Shown: one piece after another, positions 1-7,284 of the stretch | How positions within the stretch are numbered: the stretch's first letter is position 1 | Layout: every line of letters begins with the position of its first letter | DNA from: Streptomyces phaeofaciens | GTDB lineage: Bacteria > Actinomycetota > Actinomycetes > Streptomycetales > Streptomycetaceae | Direction: 5' to 3' | DNA length: 64,000 nt | Assembly: GCF_014648915.1 (NCBI RefSeq) | Contig: NZ_BMSA01000003.1 | Location: 1-64,000 of the forward strand | The notes under the pieces: model-generated | The model's input: only the letters and a program-made list of their open reading frames with translations | What the model was told of the DNA's origin: nothing | Databases searched by the model: none | Made by a program: the position numbers and the translations under genes

Positions 1-686
1 ACGGTCGCGTGCACCGCGCCGCGGGCCTCGCCGATGCGCTGCACGGCCATGGCGATGCCGCGGTCCAGATAGGTGGGCGTTCGGTGGCGGCACTCCCCGC
101 CACCGGCCAGGGCGGGTACGGCGATGGCATGGGGCGCCGGCCGGACCGCGGCAGGCTCCTTCACGACCAGCGCCCGCACCGCATCCGGCAGCTCGGCCAT
201 GCGGCCGCTGCCGGGACCGAGCCACCGGGCGTAGGCCATGGACGACTTGACGTCGACCCCGGGGCGCACGTGGTTCGCCGACCGCGTCGCGCCCTGGTAG
301 ATCCAGTGCTGCCCCCTAGTTGTCGGCACGGTGCGGGTCGCGGGCAGGCTCTGGCGGGCCCAGTCGACGGCTGCCGCGTCGTCCAGGTCGACCACGGTGA
401 GCCCGGCGCCGCCGGGGTGGTAGGCGACGGCGCCGGCGCGGCGCCACGCGGACGCCCACCGCGGGGAGGTGAGGGTGGCTGCGTCGGTGGTGGCGGCGGC
501 CCAGGCGTGGCAGACGTCGGGGCAGTGGCAGGGGCCAGCACTCTTCATGTTCGGCCGTCCACCGCACGCGTTGGCGGCGCAGTTGGGGCAGTTACCGAAC
601 GGCACCTTGCCCGCCCGCAGTGGCAGAACAGGCACGGCGCGTGCGGCCAGCGTGAGCGCGGTGGCCAGCAGGGCGGGGGTGGTCAC
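1..686 (-). CDS. AICE replication initiator with bifunctional primase/polymerase domain (partial, 3' end off the left edge)
   Basis: The frame starts at a GTG at 686 and stays open to the window edge (228 codons visible), so only the N-terminal part is present. It begins with a hydrophobic helix and a PVLPLRAGK motif, then a Cys/His-rich cluster (CPNCAANACGG and CHCPDVCHAW, about residues 32-62) as in prim-pol-type AICE Rep proteins. The acidic VVDLDD segment (about 98-103) and the GQHWIYQG segment (about 120-127) fit the metal-binding DxD and the histidine motif of prim-pol enzymes. The family initiates replication of the excised circle. The start is coupled by a GTGA overlap to a 22-codon ORF upstream. 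The missing C-terminus should hold a helicase or HTH part. Confidence 0.8.
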   Translation of the reverse strand, partial: MTTPALLATALTLAARAVPVLPLRAGKVPFGNCPNCAANACGGRPNMKSAGPCHCPDVCHAWAAATTDAATLTSPRWASAWRRAGAVAYHPGGAGLTVVDLDDAAAVDWARQSLPATRTVPTTRGQHWIYQGATRSANHVRPGVDVKSSMAYARWLGPGSGRMAELPDAVRALVVKEPAAVRPAPHAIAVPALAGGGECRHRTPTYLDRGIAMAVQRIGEARGAVHAT

Positions 687-751
687 GCGGCCACCCCCAG
701 CGCGAGGGCAGATAAGGCGGGAGCTCGCCGGATGCTGATGAGTTGGGTCAT
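683..751 (-). CDS. 22-residue ORF translationally coupled to the replication gene
   Basis: ATG at 751 is preceded by GGAG about nine bases upstream. The peptide is 22 residues (starts MTQLISIRR, ends ALGVAA), basic then hydrophobic. Its TGA overlaps the GTG start of the replication gene as GTGA. That arrangement suggests ribosomes finishing this peptide restart on rep, which could set Rep levels. I do not recognise the peptide. It may only be a leader, and its conservation is unknown. Confidence 0.45.
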   Translation of the reverse strand: MTQLISIRRAPALSALALGVAA

Positions 752-889
752 GCTTGATGTCTCCAGTCCTGTGAAGGGTGCTGGGTGATGAGGGCGGCCC
801 CGCGTTCTTGCCGGAAGGGGGGTCGCCCTTTCGCCTGGCTCCGGGAAATCGGGCGGCGGGGTGTCAGTGGGGGTGGTTAAGGTCGCGGC

Positions 890-1918
890 ATGACGACGAC
901 CGTTGATCTTGTGCCGGGTAGGTTGACGACGCGCGATGCGATCGCGGCGGCCTACGGCTGTGGCACGTTCCAGGGCATCGAGCCGGCCGATGATGCGGGC
1001 AAGGTGTTCGTGTACTCCGACCCGTCCGCGGGCGAGGAGTACGGCTACACCTTCGATGGGCGGGCCGAGGACGACGAGTTCGGGCCGCTGTACCTGTACA
1101 CCGGCGCCGGTGCCAAGGGAGATCAGAAGCCTTCCGGCCGTAACGGCTCGCTGCTGACTCACGCCGAGAAGGGCCGTGAGGTGCATCTGTTCGTCGCTCA
1201 CGGCAAGGTGCCGGGTAGCGGGGCGATGCAGCAGCGCTACATCGGGCAGATGGTGGTGGACCCCATCACGCCCTACGAAGTTCGCCGCGGGCCCGGCCGG
1301 GACGGCGTGATGCGCGATGTCCTGGTCTTCCGGTTCCGGCCGGCTGAGGGAACCACGCCGGCATGGACGGAAGCCGACCGGATGCCGGCCGCGGCGAAGT
1401 CGGACGTCGAGATCACCGAACCCGTGGTGGAGGTGGCGGAGCCCGTCACGCTGCCGAAGCAGAGCGGTGCGCAGGTCAAGAAGACCGAGCAGCACAGCAC
1501 CGCGGAGACGGTTGCGGACATTCCCGCCGGCCAGCGCAAGGTGCTGCGCCGTGAAGGCGAGCTGGTCAAGGCGTTCGTGGCGCACCTGACGGCGGCGGGC
1601 CATGAAACCCACAGCTTCCAGATCACCATCAAGGGCGAGCCCGGGGCCCTGACGCCGGACCTGTACGACGCGACGGACCACGCGCTGTATGAGGCCAAGG
1701 GACTGACGACCCGCGCCAACGTCCGCATGGCGATTGGCCAGTTGGCGGACTACCGCCGCCACATCCCCGGGCGCAAGGAACTGCGCGTCGCTGTGCTGCT
1801 GCCGAGCGAGCCCACCGAGGATGTGAAGGATCTCCTCGGCGAGGAGTACGTGGAGCTGGTCTACCAGACCGAGGACGGCGGGTTCGCCGGCTGGCCGCTC
1901 GCCTACAACCAGCCGTAG
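890..1918 (+). CDS. Candidate modification-dependent restriction endonuclease (ScoMcrA/SRA-like N-terminus plus PD-(D/E)XK nuclease)
   Basis: 342 residues. Residues 20-150 carry a pattern I associate with the SRA-like domain of ScoMcrA-type HNH enzymes: YGCGTFQGI, VFVYSDP, GYTFDG, YTGAGAKGDQ, a GRN..LLTH block, RYIGQMVVDPITPYE and VLVFRF. A charged linker (150-215) leads to a nuclease-like domain. It has a helix RREGELVKAF (E222/E224), then PDLYD (D257), YEAKG (E268, K270) and QLADYRRH (Q284), matching PD-(D/E)XK topology. Inference: binds modified DNA and cuts it. It sits on the opposite strand to the AICE backbone genes and overlaps the neighbouring 3' end by 16 bp, as expected for inserted cargo. 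Weak RBS (AAGG) upstream. Activity is untested and the SRA link is from pattern memory. Confidence 0.65.
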   Translation: MTTTVDLVPGRLTTRDAIAAAYGCGTFQGIEPADDAGKVFVYSDPSAGEEYGYTFDGRAEDDEFGPLYLYTGAGAKGDQKPSGRNGSLLTHAEKGREVHLFVAHGKVPGSGAMQQRYIGQMVVDPITPYEVRRGPGRDGVMRDVLVFRFRPAEGTTPAWTEADRMPAAAKSDVEITEPVVEVAEPVTLPKQSGAQVKKTEQHSTAETVADIPAGQRKVLRREGELVKAFVAHLTAAGHETHSFQITIKGEPGALTPDLYDATDHALYEAKGLTTRANVRMAIGQLADYRRHIPGRKELRVAVLLPSEPTEDVKDLLGEEYVELVYQTEDGGFAGWPLAYNQP

Positions 1919-2247
1919 CCGCCGCGGGCGGCACGGGTCCCCCGCGCGCCAGAGCGAAGGTGGGCGTACTGCTGGCGGACGTAGGCGCGCGGGTCGCAGA
2001 TCACGGCCGGCGGGTCGACGTCGAGCAGCTGCACCGCGGCCGCGTACGCGGCCGCGGTGGCGTCGCCGTCGTCGGGGTCGGCGAGGGCGACGCGGTCGAG
2101 CAGGGCGGCCTTGCGCAGGTAGTACTCGCGGTCCAGCGGTGCGAGGCACGGGGTGGCAGCGAGGGTGCGGGCCACCCAGCTGATCTCGCTGAGGATGCTC
2201 GGGACGTCGGCGTATGCCTGCTCGGGGGTGGGCCACTGTTCGGGCAC
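1903..2247 (-). CDS. AICE backbone protein of unknown function (114 aa)
   Basis: Start chosen at GTG 2247 because GGAGG lies seven bases upstream. A longer upstream extension of the frame runs through the neighbouring gene. The product begins MPEQWPTPEQAYADVPS and is mostly helical, with no recognised catalytic motif, membrane segment or cysteine cluster. It follows the 92-aa zinc-type protein in the leftward backbone operon and ends 16 bp inside the 3' end of the converging nuclease gene. Similar small proteins occur between the transfer and rep genes of Streptomyces AICEs, but no function is known to me. Confidence 0.65.
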   Translation of the reverse strand: MPEQWPTPEQAYADVPSILSEISWVARTLAATPCLAPLDREYYLRKAALLDRVALADPDDGDATAAAYAAAVQLLDVDPPAVICDPRAYVRQQYAHLRSGARGTRAARGGYGWL

Positions 2248-2267
2248 GGCTGTTCCTCCGCTTGGGG

Positions 2268-2546
2268 CTAGAAGGGGGGTTCGTCGCTGTAGCCGGCGGG
2301 GCCCCACGGGTCGCGGTCGTCGCCGCGGCGGCGCCGCCACCGGGGCAGGGGCAGGAGGACCAGGCGGCGGGTGTCGTCCCAGCAGGGGCAGACATCCCAA
2401 TCGGTGCCGGCGTACTCGCCGGTGTGGTCGCAGTAGGGGTGCTCGGTGCCGCCCTCGCCCCGGCAGTCCGGGCAGTGAGGGTGAGGGGTGTCGGTGAGGA
2501 CCAGCGCTCGGCGCGGCCAGTCGTCGACCTTGATACGCAGTCGCAT
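2268..2546 (-). CDS. Small Cys-rich AICE protein (92 aa), probable zinc binder
   Basis: Starts MRLRIKVDDWPRRALVLTD. A compact cysteine/histidine set follows: HPHCPDCRGEGG, HPYCDHTGEY, VCPCWDD. This would suit one or two zinc sites. The C-terminus is basic then acidic (PRWRRRRGDDRD, DEPPF). It lies 20 bp upstream of the 114-aa gene in the same leftward operon. This type of protein recurs in Streptomyces integrative elements beside spd and rep genes. The role is unknown, and DNA or RNA binding is only a guess from the charge and zinc pattern. Confidence 0.7.
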   Translation of the reverse strand: MRLRIKVDDWPRRALVLTDTPHPHCPDCRGEGGTEHPYCDHTGEYAGTDWDVCPCWDDTRRLVLLPLPRWRRRRGDDRDPWGPAGYSDEPPF

Positions 2547-2561
2547 CGGTGCGGGCTCCTT

Positions 2562-3005
2562 TCAGCCGTAGAACTTGTTGCGCTTGATGACGGCCTTGCG
2601 GATGTTGACCGTGGTCCCGCCGCCGTGGCGGTTGCTGCTGAAGATCTGCACGGCGATCCATCCGCCGAAGATGACGGCGGCGAGGGTGATGAGCTGGGTG
2701 ACCAGCGCGGCCAGCGCGGTGATGAACGTGGTGAGCATCAGCAGTCCGCCGCAGACGGCGAGGAACCCGACGCCCCCGAGGGCGACGTTCACCGCCGTCC
2801 GGGACACGGCCGGCCGCGTGGCGACCGGTTCGGGCTGCACGGGGCTGACGGCGTAGCCGGTGACGACCCGCCCGTCGGGCAGGACGACGCTCGCCACGGC
2901 GGGGACGTGCGCCGGCTGCTGCACAGCGAGCGGGGTGCTGGGCGGGTGGGTGAGCGGCTGCGGCTGGTGTACCTCGATGGCCGCCGGCTGGTTGGGGTGG
3001 GGCAT
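2562..3005 (-). CDS. Spd-like small membrane protein (147 aa)
   Basis: Start at ATG 3005, with GGAGG eight bases upstream. The first 75 residues are Pro/Ala/Val-rich and soluble. Then two or three hydrophobic segments (about 78-128, LGGVGFLAVCGGLLMLT and ITLAAVIFGGWIAVQ) precede a basic tail (RKAVIKRNKFYG). Size, position just downstream of traB and membrane character resemble the spread (Spd) proteins of Streptomyces plasmids, which assist intramycelial plasmid movement. That role is inferred from context only. Confidence 0.65.
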   Translation of the reverse strand: MPHPNQPAAIEVHQPQPLTHPPSTPLAVQQPAHVPAVASVVLPDGRVVTGYAVSPVQPEPVATRPAVSRTAVNVALGGVGFLAVCGGLLMLTTFITALAALVTQLITLAAVIFGGWIAVQIFSSNRHGGGTTVNIRKAVIKRNKFYG

Positions 3006-3032
3006 GGCAGATGCCTCCGCAGGGGTGTGCCG

Positions 3033-3063
3033 CGGGCCCGCGCCGTGGGAGGGCGCGGGCCCG
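3033..3063 (-). terminator. Hairpin downstream of the TraB-like gene
   Basis: Arms CGGGCCCGCGCC (3033-3044) and GGCGCGGGCCCG (3052-3063) form a perfect 12-bp stem with a 7-nt loop. It lies between the stop of the translocase gene and the start of the Spd-like gene, so it may attenuate transcription from traB into the small genes. There is no clear U-tract. Confidence 0.45.
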
Positions 3064-3071
3064 TGCGGGTG

Positions 3072-3192
3072 GGTGTTAGGCGCGCGTGAGTGGGGTGTTA
3101 CGGGCCGGCGTGAGGGCGCGTAACAGCGGGTCTGCCTAGGGGTTTGGGTGTGAGGGGCCCGTAACGGTGTTACGGGTGTCAGGGGTGTTAGG
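3072..3192. repeat. Cluster of GTGTTACGGG-type repeats beside the translocase gene (candidate clt)
   Basis: Six copies of a GTGTTA(C/G)GG-like core in both orientations: 3072-3080, 3094-3104, 3119-3124 (reverse), 3158-3165 (reverse), 3166-3176 and 3184-3192. The copies at 3158-3165 and 3169-3176 form a perfect 8-bp inverted repeat CCCGTAAC/GTTACGGG. TraB translocases of Streptomyces plasmids bind short repeated 8-mers in a non-coding clt locus near traB. Location and repeat size fit, but the specificity is not known here. Confidence 0.5.
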
Positions 3193-5260
3193 CCGCGGCA
3201 AGGGTGGGCACGATGCGCCACCGTCCGGTGGTGTTCGTCGCTTCCAGGCGGCCGTCCGTCGCGGCTTCCTTGAGGCGCAGGGACACCCAGGAGCGGGAGA
3301 GGTGGTTGCGGTCGCACCAGTCGGTGAAGTCGACCGGCCCCACGACCATCTGCCCGGCCGTCTCGAACTCGGCCAGCGCCCGCGCGAACAGTTCCCGCGC
3401 TTCGTCCGGGGACGGCTTGCGCCCCTGCTCGCGTCCGAAGATCGGGGCGTCGTCGCCGTCCTCGGCGTCGGGGAGTTCGGCGTCGGGGTCGATGCCGGCG
3501 TCCTCGGGGTCGACCAGCAGCCCGCCGCCGTACGCCTCCATGTCGTCCTCCTCCTGGACGGCCCGCAGCGCAGCCGGCTGCGGGGCGCCGTCGGCGGTGG
3601 TGCGGCCGGTGTAGGCGCGGCCGGCCACGCTGGTGGCGGCGCCGGCGGTGATGGGGTCGGCGGTCGCGCCGTTGCGCTGGGCCCATGCGGCGAGCTGTTC
3701 CATGACGGGCACGGCGCGGGCGGTGAAGCGGCGGGTGCGGCCCGGGGAGGGGTAGCGGTCCTCAGGGATGCCGGGAGAGACGACGTAGCAGTAGCCGGGG
3801 CGCCGGTTGCCCCACGCCCCGGGGTGGGCGCCCGCGTCCAGCACCGTTTCGGGGAGGGAGAACCCTTCGTCGCGGGGGTCGCAGCCGAGCGCGATCACGG
3901 ACGGCAGGGAGGCCCGGGTGGAGGTGGACATCTGGTCGTAGGAGGGCCGCTGAAGCGACACGATCAGCGAGATACCCGCGGAGCGGGCTTCCTGCGCGAT
4001 CCCGGTGAACGCGTCGTCGCCGAGCGCGCGCAGAGTGTTGGCGGCCTCCTCGAACCAGGCGACCAGGAACGGCATCCCTACGCAGCCGCACGCCCGCCCG
4101 CTCTGGCAGGAGTGGGCGGGGTCGTTCTGCTGCTGCGCGGCGGCCGGTACCCACTGGCGGTAGCCGTGGGCGCCCAGCCAGCGGGTACGGGCGGGAATGA
4201 CGGCCTTGACCGCCTCCACCATCACCTCGGTGTCCGTGCCGCCCTCGGCCGCCCAGTCCAGACCGGGGCGGAGCGGGGCGAAGTCCTGGAACGCCTTGGG
4301 GTCGGAGAACCACACGATGACGTCCCGCCGGGACAGGATCTCCGTCTGGAGATTCAGGGCGGTGTCGCCCTTGCCGGATCCGGTGCCGCCGGCTACCAGC
4401 ACATGGGTGGAGTTACGGCCCGCGTCCGGGTCGCCCGGCAGCCAGATCACGAGCAGGGATCCGTCGTCGTAGCGGCCGATGACCAGCGGTTCGGCGATCG
4501 AACCCCCCAGATTCGACGGCCCTTCCCACTCCACTTCCTCCGCGAGCATGTCCTCGGGGACGATGACCAGCTCGCCGCGGCGGGAGGATCCGGCGTCCGG
4601 GGTGTAGCGGACGGCGGACGTCGGCAGGTCCAGCGCGGACGCGATCCGGGCCAGCGCCTTCGTCACGTCGTCGTTGGTCTGCTCGCCCGCCACCACGGCG
4701 AGCGGGGCGGTGACCCGGTTCGGCTCCACCTTGGCGGCGCCGATCTGCGCCCGCGCCAACCCCACCTTCTCCAACAGCCCGCCATCGGCACTGCCGCTGG
4801 CGGCGCCATCGGGGGTGTGGCGCAGGACCATGCGAACGTTCCACGACAGCGCCGCCACGGGCCCGCCCATCAGGAACATGTCGTCGATCGGCCCGGCGGT
4901 GGGTCCGGCGAGGCAGGCCGCGGTGACCCACGCGGAGCCGGCGGCGACGGTGACGGCGGAGTGCAACCGACGCTGGGGGCTGGTCGACTTCCCCGCCCAC
5001 CACGTCGCCCCGGTGAGGGCGACAGAGGCGAGGGTGAGGCCGACCCCGGCGCCGGCGCTGCCCTCCCACCGCCAGTTCCCCAGCGCCCCGGCCAGGCCGG
5101 TACCGGCCCACCCGATCCACGGGGGCAAGTGCGGCTTGGCCCGGTGCAGCAGGTACGCGCGGACGCTCCCGCCCGACGACCCGTCGGGCACGGCGTAGGT
5201 GGCCATGGTCCGGCCGTCGTCCAGAAGATCGGTGACGTTGCGGCGGTTGTTCCTGGTCAT
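3188..5260 (-). CDS. TraB-like FtsK/SpoIIIE-type conjugative DNA translocase
   Basis: 690 residues, start ATG 5260 with AAGGAG upstream. The N-terminal third contains hydrophobic helices (about residues 48-140) that should anchor it in the membrane. The motor domain has Walker A GGTGSGKG (291-298), a Walker B-like segment FLVAWFEEA, and SLQRPSYDQM downstream. The last 70 residues (VDFTDWCDRNHLSRSWVSLRLKEA) form a winged-helix-like module comparable to the DNA-reading gamma domain of FtsK/TraB. Family role: moves double-stranded plasmid DNA between mycelia without a relaxase. It lies 13 bp downstream of the 200-aa gene, and candidate recognition repeats lie at its 3' end. Confidence 0.9.
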   Translation of the reverse strand: MTRNNRRNVTDLLDDGRTMATYAVPDGSSGGSVRAYLLHRAKPHLPPWIGWAGTGLAGALGNWRWEGSAGAGVGLTLASVALTGATWWAGKSTSPQRRLHSAVTVAAGSAWVTAACLAGPTAGPIDDMFLMGGPVAALSWNVRMVLRHTPDGAASGSADGGLLEKVGLARAQIGAAKVEPNRVTAPLAVVAGEQTNDDVTKALARIASALDLPTSAVRYTPDAGSSRRGELVIVPEDMLAEEVEWEGPSNLGGSIAEPLVIGRYDDGSLLVIWLPGDPDAGRNSTHVLVAGGTGSGKGDTALNLQTEILSRRDVIVWFSDPKAFQDFAPLRPGLDWAAEGGTDTEVMVEAVKAVIPARTRWLGAHGYRQWVPAAAQQQNDPAHSCQSGRACGCVGMPFLVAWFEEAANTLRALGDDAFTGIAQEARSAGISLIVSLQRPSYDQMSTSTRASLPSVIALGCDPRDEGFSLPETVLDAGAHPGAWGNRRPGYCYVVSPGIPEDRYPSPGRTRRFTARAVPVMEQLAAWAQRNGATADPITAGAATSVAGRAYTGRTTADGAPQPAALRAVQEEDDMEAYGGGLLVDPEDAGIDPDAELPDAEDGDDAPIFGREQGRKPSPDEARELFARALAEFETAGQMVVGPVDFTDWCDRNHLSRSWVSLRLKEAATDGRLEATNTTGRWRIVPTLAAA

Positions 5261-5273
5261 GCGGCGGGTCTCC

Positions 5274-5876
5274 TTACTGCTGGTGCCAGTTCATGACCGG
5301 CTGCTGCGGCTTGCGGGCACGGTGACGGACGCGGTTGATCTCCTCCTCGAACTCCTGCTGGAACGTCGAGTAGCAGGCGGCGGCGTTCTTCGCCGCGTCC
5401 CGCAGGGCGTCCGCGGAGCGCTGCATCTTGCGCGCCACCTTCGCGGCCCGGATCCGGGAGCCGAACGTGCGGCCCTGCGGGTCGGGGACCGCGGCCAGGA
5501 CGCCCTTCATGATTTCGGCGCCCATGGACACCTCGATGGACAGAGTCACGGCCGCGGCGCGCAGGGTGTTGCAGTACTGCCGCACCTGCGCCGGCGAGCC
5601 GAACTCCGGCGACGGCAGCAGCGCCTCAGCATGCGGCCGACCCCCACCCCCACCGCCGCGGGCGGGGGTCTTGGTGTTGTTGACGGTGACGTTGATCGGC
5701 GGGACGAACGAGCCGCCCAGCGCGCCGACGAACCCGCCCGCGGCGGCGCCAGCGTTGGCGAACTTGTTGGGCTTGTCCGCGCCGTCACGGCGCGGGCGCG
5801 GGCGGGTGAACGGCTGGTCCGCCTGCCGCGTGGCGAAGTCGCGGACCCGGCCGGCGGAGCTTCGGCTGTCTGCCAT
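5274..5876 (-). CDS. AICE transfer-region protein of unknown function (200 aa)
   Basis: Starts MADSRSSAGRVRDF. The first 35 residues are basic. A glycine/alanine-rich stretch (AGAAAGGFVGALGG) and a PARGGGGGGRP linker follow. The rest is a long helical region (about 90-185) with a charged coiled-coil-like end (FQQEFEEEINRVRHRARK). It directly precedes the translocase gene (13 bp gap) and follows the 164-aa membrane protein gene in the same operon. Similar genes accompany traB in Streptomyces elements. I cannot assign a biochemical role. Confidence 0.65.
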   Translation of the reverse strand: MADSRSSAGRVRDFATRQADQPFTRPRPRRDGADKPNKFANAGAAAGGFVGALGGSFVPPINVTVNNTKTPARGGGGGGRPHAEALLPSPEFGSPAQVRQYCNTLRAAAVTLSIEVSMGAEIMKGVLAAVPDPQGRTFGSRIRAAKVARKMQRSADALRDAAKNAAACYSTFQQEFEEEINRVRHRARKPQQPVMNWHQQ

Positions 5877-5892
5877 CAGGCTGTCTCCCTGA

Positions 5893-6387
5893 TCAGTGCG
5901 TGCGGCGGACGATGAGCCAGGCGGTCTGTGCAGTGATCCACATGAGCAGCCAGACCAGCTCTAACGGCCCGGCGAGCGGGCCGAAGCCGGCCGCGAGTGC
6001 CGCCCAGGCGGCGGTGAGGGTGGCGAGCAGGGCCAGGCCGGCGCGCCACAGGGCGACCGTGCCGCGGCCGGGCCGGCGGACCTGGAGGAACCACAGCCAC
6101 GCCCCCGGCGCCGCAGCGAGCGGGGCTAGGACCAGGCCGGTCCACCAGCCCAAGACGTGCAACAGGCCCGTGACGGCGAGGGCGACCAGCGCGAGGCCGG
6201 TCGGGGCGAGCGCCCGCCGTCCCTTCCAGACGGCGCGGCCGATGAAGCCGGCCGCCTCACGGGCCAGGGACGGCGACTCGGGGACGACGATCACGAACGG
6301 CTGCGCGCCGCGGCGCCCGCGCTGACGCGGGATCTGGACGGTGTGCACGGCCCTCTTCGGGCCGCCGGCACGGGTACGACTGGACAC
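5893..6387 (-). CDS. Membrane protein of the AICE transfer operon (164 aa)
   Basis: Start GTG 6387, with AAGGAG seven bases upstream. A basic, soluble N-terminus (about 45 residues, rich in Arg) is followed by about four hydrophobic segments (LAPTGLALVALAVTGLLHVL, GLVLAPLAAAPGAWLWFL, AGLALLATLTAAWAALAAG, LELVWLLMWITAQTAWLIV) and ends in RRTH. This topology and its place just ahead of the translocase operon suggest a Spd-like or transfer-pore partner. No enzymatic motif is visible. Confidence 0.7.
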   Translation of the reverse strand: MSSRTRAGGPKRAVHTVQIPRQRGRRGAQPFVIVVPESPSLAREAAGFIGRAVWKGRRALAPTGLALVALAVTGLLHVLGWWTGLVLAPLAAAPGAWLWFLQVRRPGRGTVALWRAGLALLATLTAAWAALAAGFGPLAGPLELVWLLMWITAQTAWLIVRRTH

Positions 6388-6435
6388 AGCGAAGCTCCTT
6401 GATCGGAGGATGGTTGAAGGTGCTGTGCAGGTGAG

Positions 6436-6774
6436 TCAGGCCGCGGCCTGGTCGTCGGGGTAGGTGCAGGGCACGCACATGCCGAGTTCGGCCGGGATGA
6501 CGTAGCCGGTGTCCCGACGGCACTGCGGGCAGGTGCGGCGCGCGGCGTTTGCCTTGTCCAGTGCCGCCTGCTTGGCCGGCGTCATGGGTCGTACAGGCTT
6601 GGCGCCGTCGACGCTGTAGAGGTAGGCGACCAGCGGGCCGCGCCGGTAGCGGGGCCGCTCGATCTGCGCGACCACATCCTGGCCACCCGGCCGCAGTCCC
6701 TTCGCACGAAGCTGACGGCGGGTGGCCAACCCGTCCGGCGCCAGGCGCCAGGGGTAGACCGGTAAGGCGCTCAT
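6436..6774 (-). CDS. RRQRL-motif zinc-binding AICE protein (112 aa)
   Basis: Start ATG 6774, which overlaps the stop of the preceding HTH ORF as ATGA. The protein begins MSALPVYPWRLAPDGLATRRQLRAKGLRPGG. The TRRQLRAKGLRP block is the variant here of the RRQRL signature that names this family in Streptomyces mobile elements. The second half contains a CPQCRRDTGY and MCVPC pair, an expected zinc ribbon. Inferred to bind nucleic acid or protein. It is a standard member of the leftward AICE backbone and the role is not established. Confidence 0.75.
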   Translation of the reverse strand: MSALPVYPWRLAPDGLATRRQLRAKGLRPGGQDVVAQIERPRYRRGPLVAYLYSVDGAKPVRPMTPAKQAALDKANAARRTCPQCRRDTGYVIPAELGMCVPCTYPDDQAAA

Positions 6775-6956
6775 CCGTGACTCACGATCGCGAGTTCTGC
6801 GCCACCCTGGCCCGGTTCGCGGTACTCGACGTAGCGAGCGGAGACCCACCCGACGGACCAGCCGCACAGATCGGCCGCGCGCCGCACCGACACGCCCTCG
6901 GCCACCGCGGCGGCGACGATCCGCCGCGCGTGGTCCTCGGGCAGCTTGGTGTTCAC
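6771..6956 (-). CDS. Small helix-turn-helix-like protein (61 aa as annotated); upstream frame continues without a start codon
   Basis: From GTG 6956 the product is MNTKLPEDHARRIVAAAVAEG, then VSVRRAADLCGWSVGWVSARY, a good helix-turn-helix pattern, and ends IVSHG. Its stop overlaps the next gene as ATGA. No strong RBS precedes the GTG. The same frame remains open upstream to a TAA at 7215-7217 and encodes about 86 residues rich in Glu/Arg/Ala, but contains no ATG, GTG or TTG there. The real gene may therefore be longer and frameshifted near its 5' end (a GTG at 7210 lies in another frame). Confidence 0.5.
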   Translation of the reverse strand: MNTKLPEDHARRIVAAAVAEGVSVRRAADLCGWSVGWVSARYVEYREPGQGGAELAIVSHG

Positions 6957-7214
6957 GGGCGGACCATCCAGCAGCGCGGCGTGCTCACGGCGGGCGGCTT
7001 CCGCACGCTCACGGGCCTCCCTCGCTACCCGTTCGGCCGCCTCGCGTTCAGCGTGTTCACGATCACGCTCGCGCTGTTCACGCTCGCGTTCACGGCGTTC
7101 ACGCTCCTCGCGGTCAGCAGCCTCGTGCGCTGCCCGCTCCTCGCGCTCCTCCCGCCGCCGGCGCTCCTCGCGCTCCGCTGCTTCCGCGGCAAGGCGGGCT
7201 TCGTGTTCACGCTG
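6957..7214 (-). other. Startless Glu/Arg-rich coiled-coil-like open frame fused to the HTH ORF
   Basis: On the minus strand, 86 codons in frame with the HTH peptide read as repeated EREERRR, REEREER, ERERERERD and EREAAERVAREA-type blocks with heptad-like alternation. The DNA consists of near-repeats of CGTGAACGCGAG. No normal start codon exists in this frame after the TAA at 7215-7217. It could be the 5' part of a broken gene (slippage in the repeats), or simply open by composition. Confidence 0.35.
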
Positions 7215-7284
7215 TTAGGGTTCCCTGCGGTGTCAAGCGGTAAGGTAGGGAACCTCAGGGATGTGACGACAGGGAGCAGGCGAC
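7211..7284. promoter_or_regulatory. Divergent promoter region with inverted repeat (candidate GntR/KorSA operator)
   Basis: GGTTCCCT (7219-7226) and AGGGAACC (7247-7254) form a perfect 8-bp inverted repeat with 20 nt between arms, between the leftward transfer operon and the rightward GntR gene. KorSA-type repressors bind such intergenic sites and their own promoter. AGGGAG at about 7271 is the RBS of the regulator. Confidence 0.45.

Noticed and set aside
683..2395. 570-codon minus-strand open frame across the nuclease gene
   Set aside because: Antisense to a well-formed gene; only the last 22 codons (from 751) have a good start and context.
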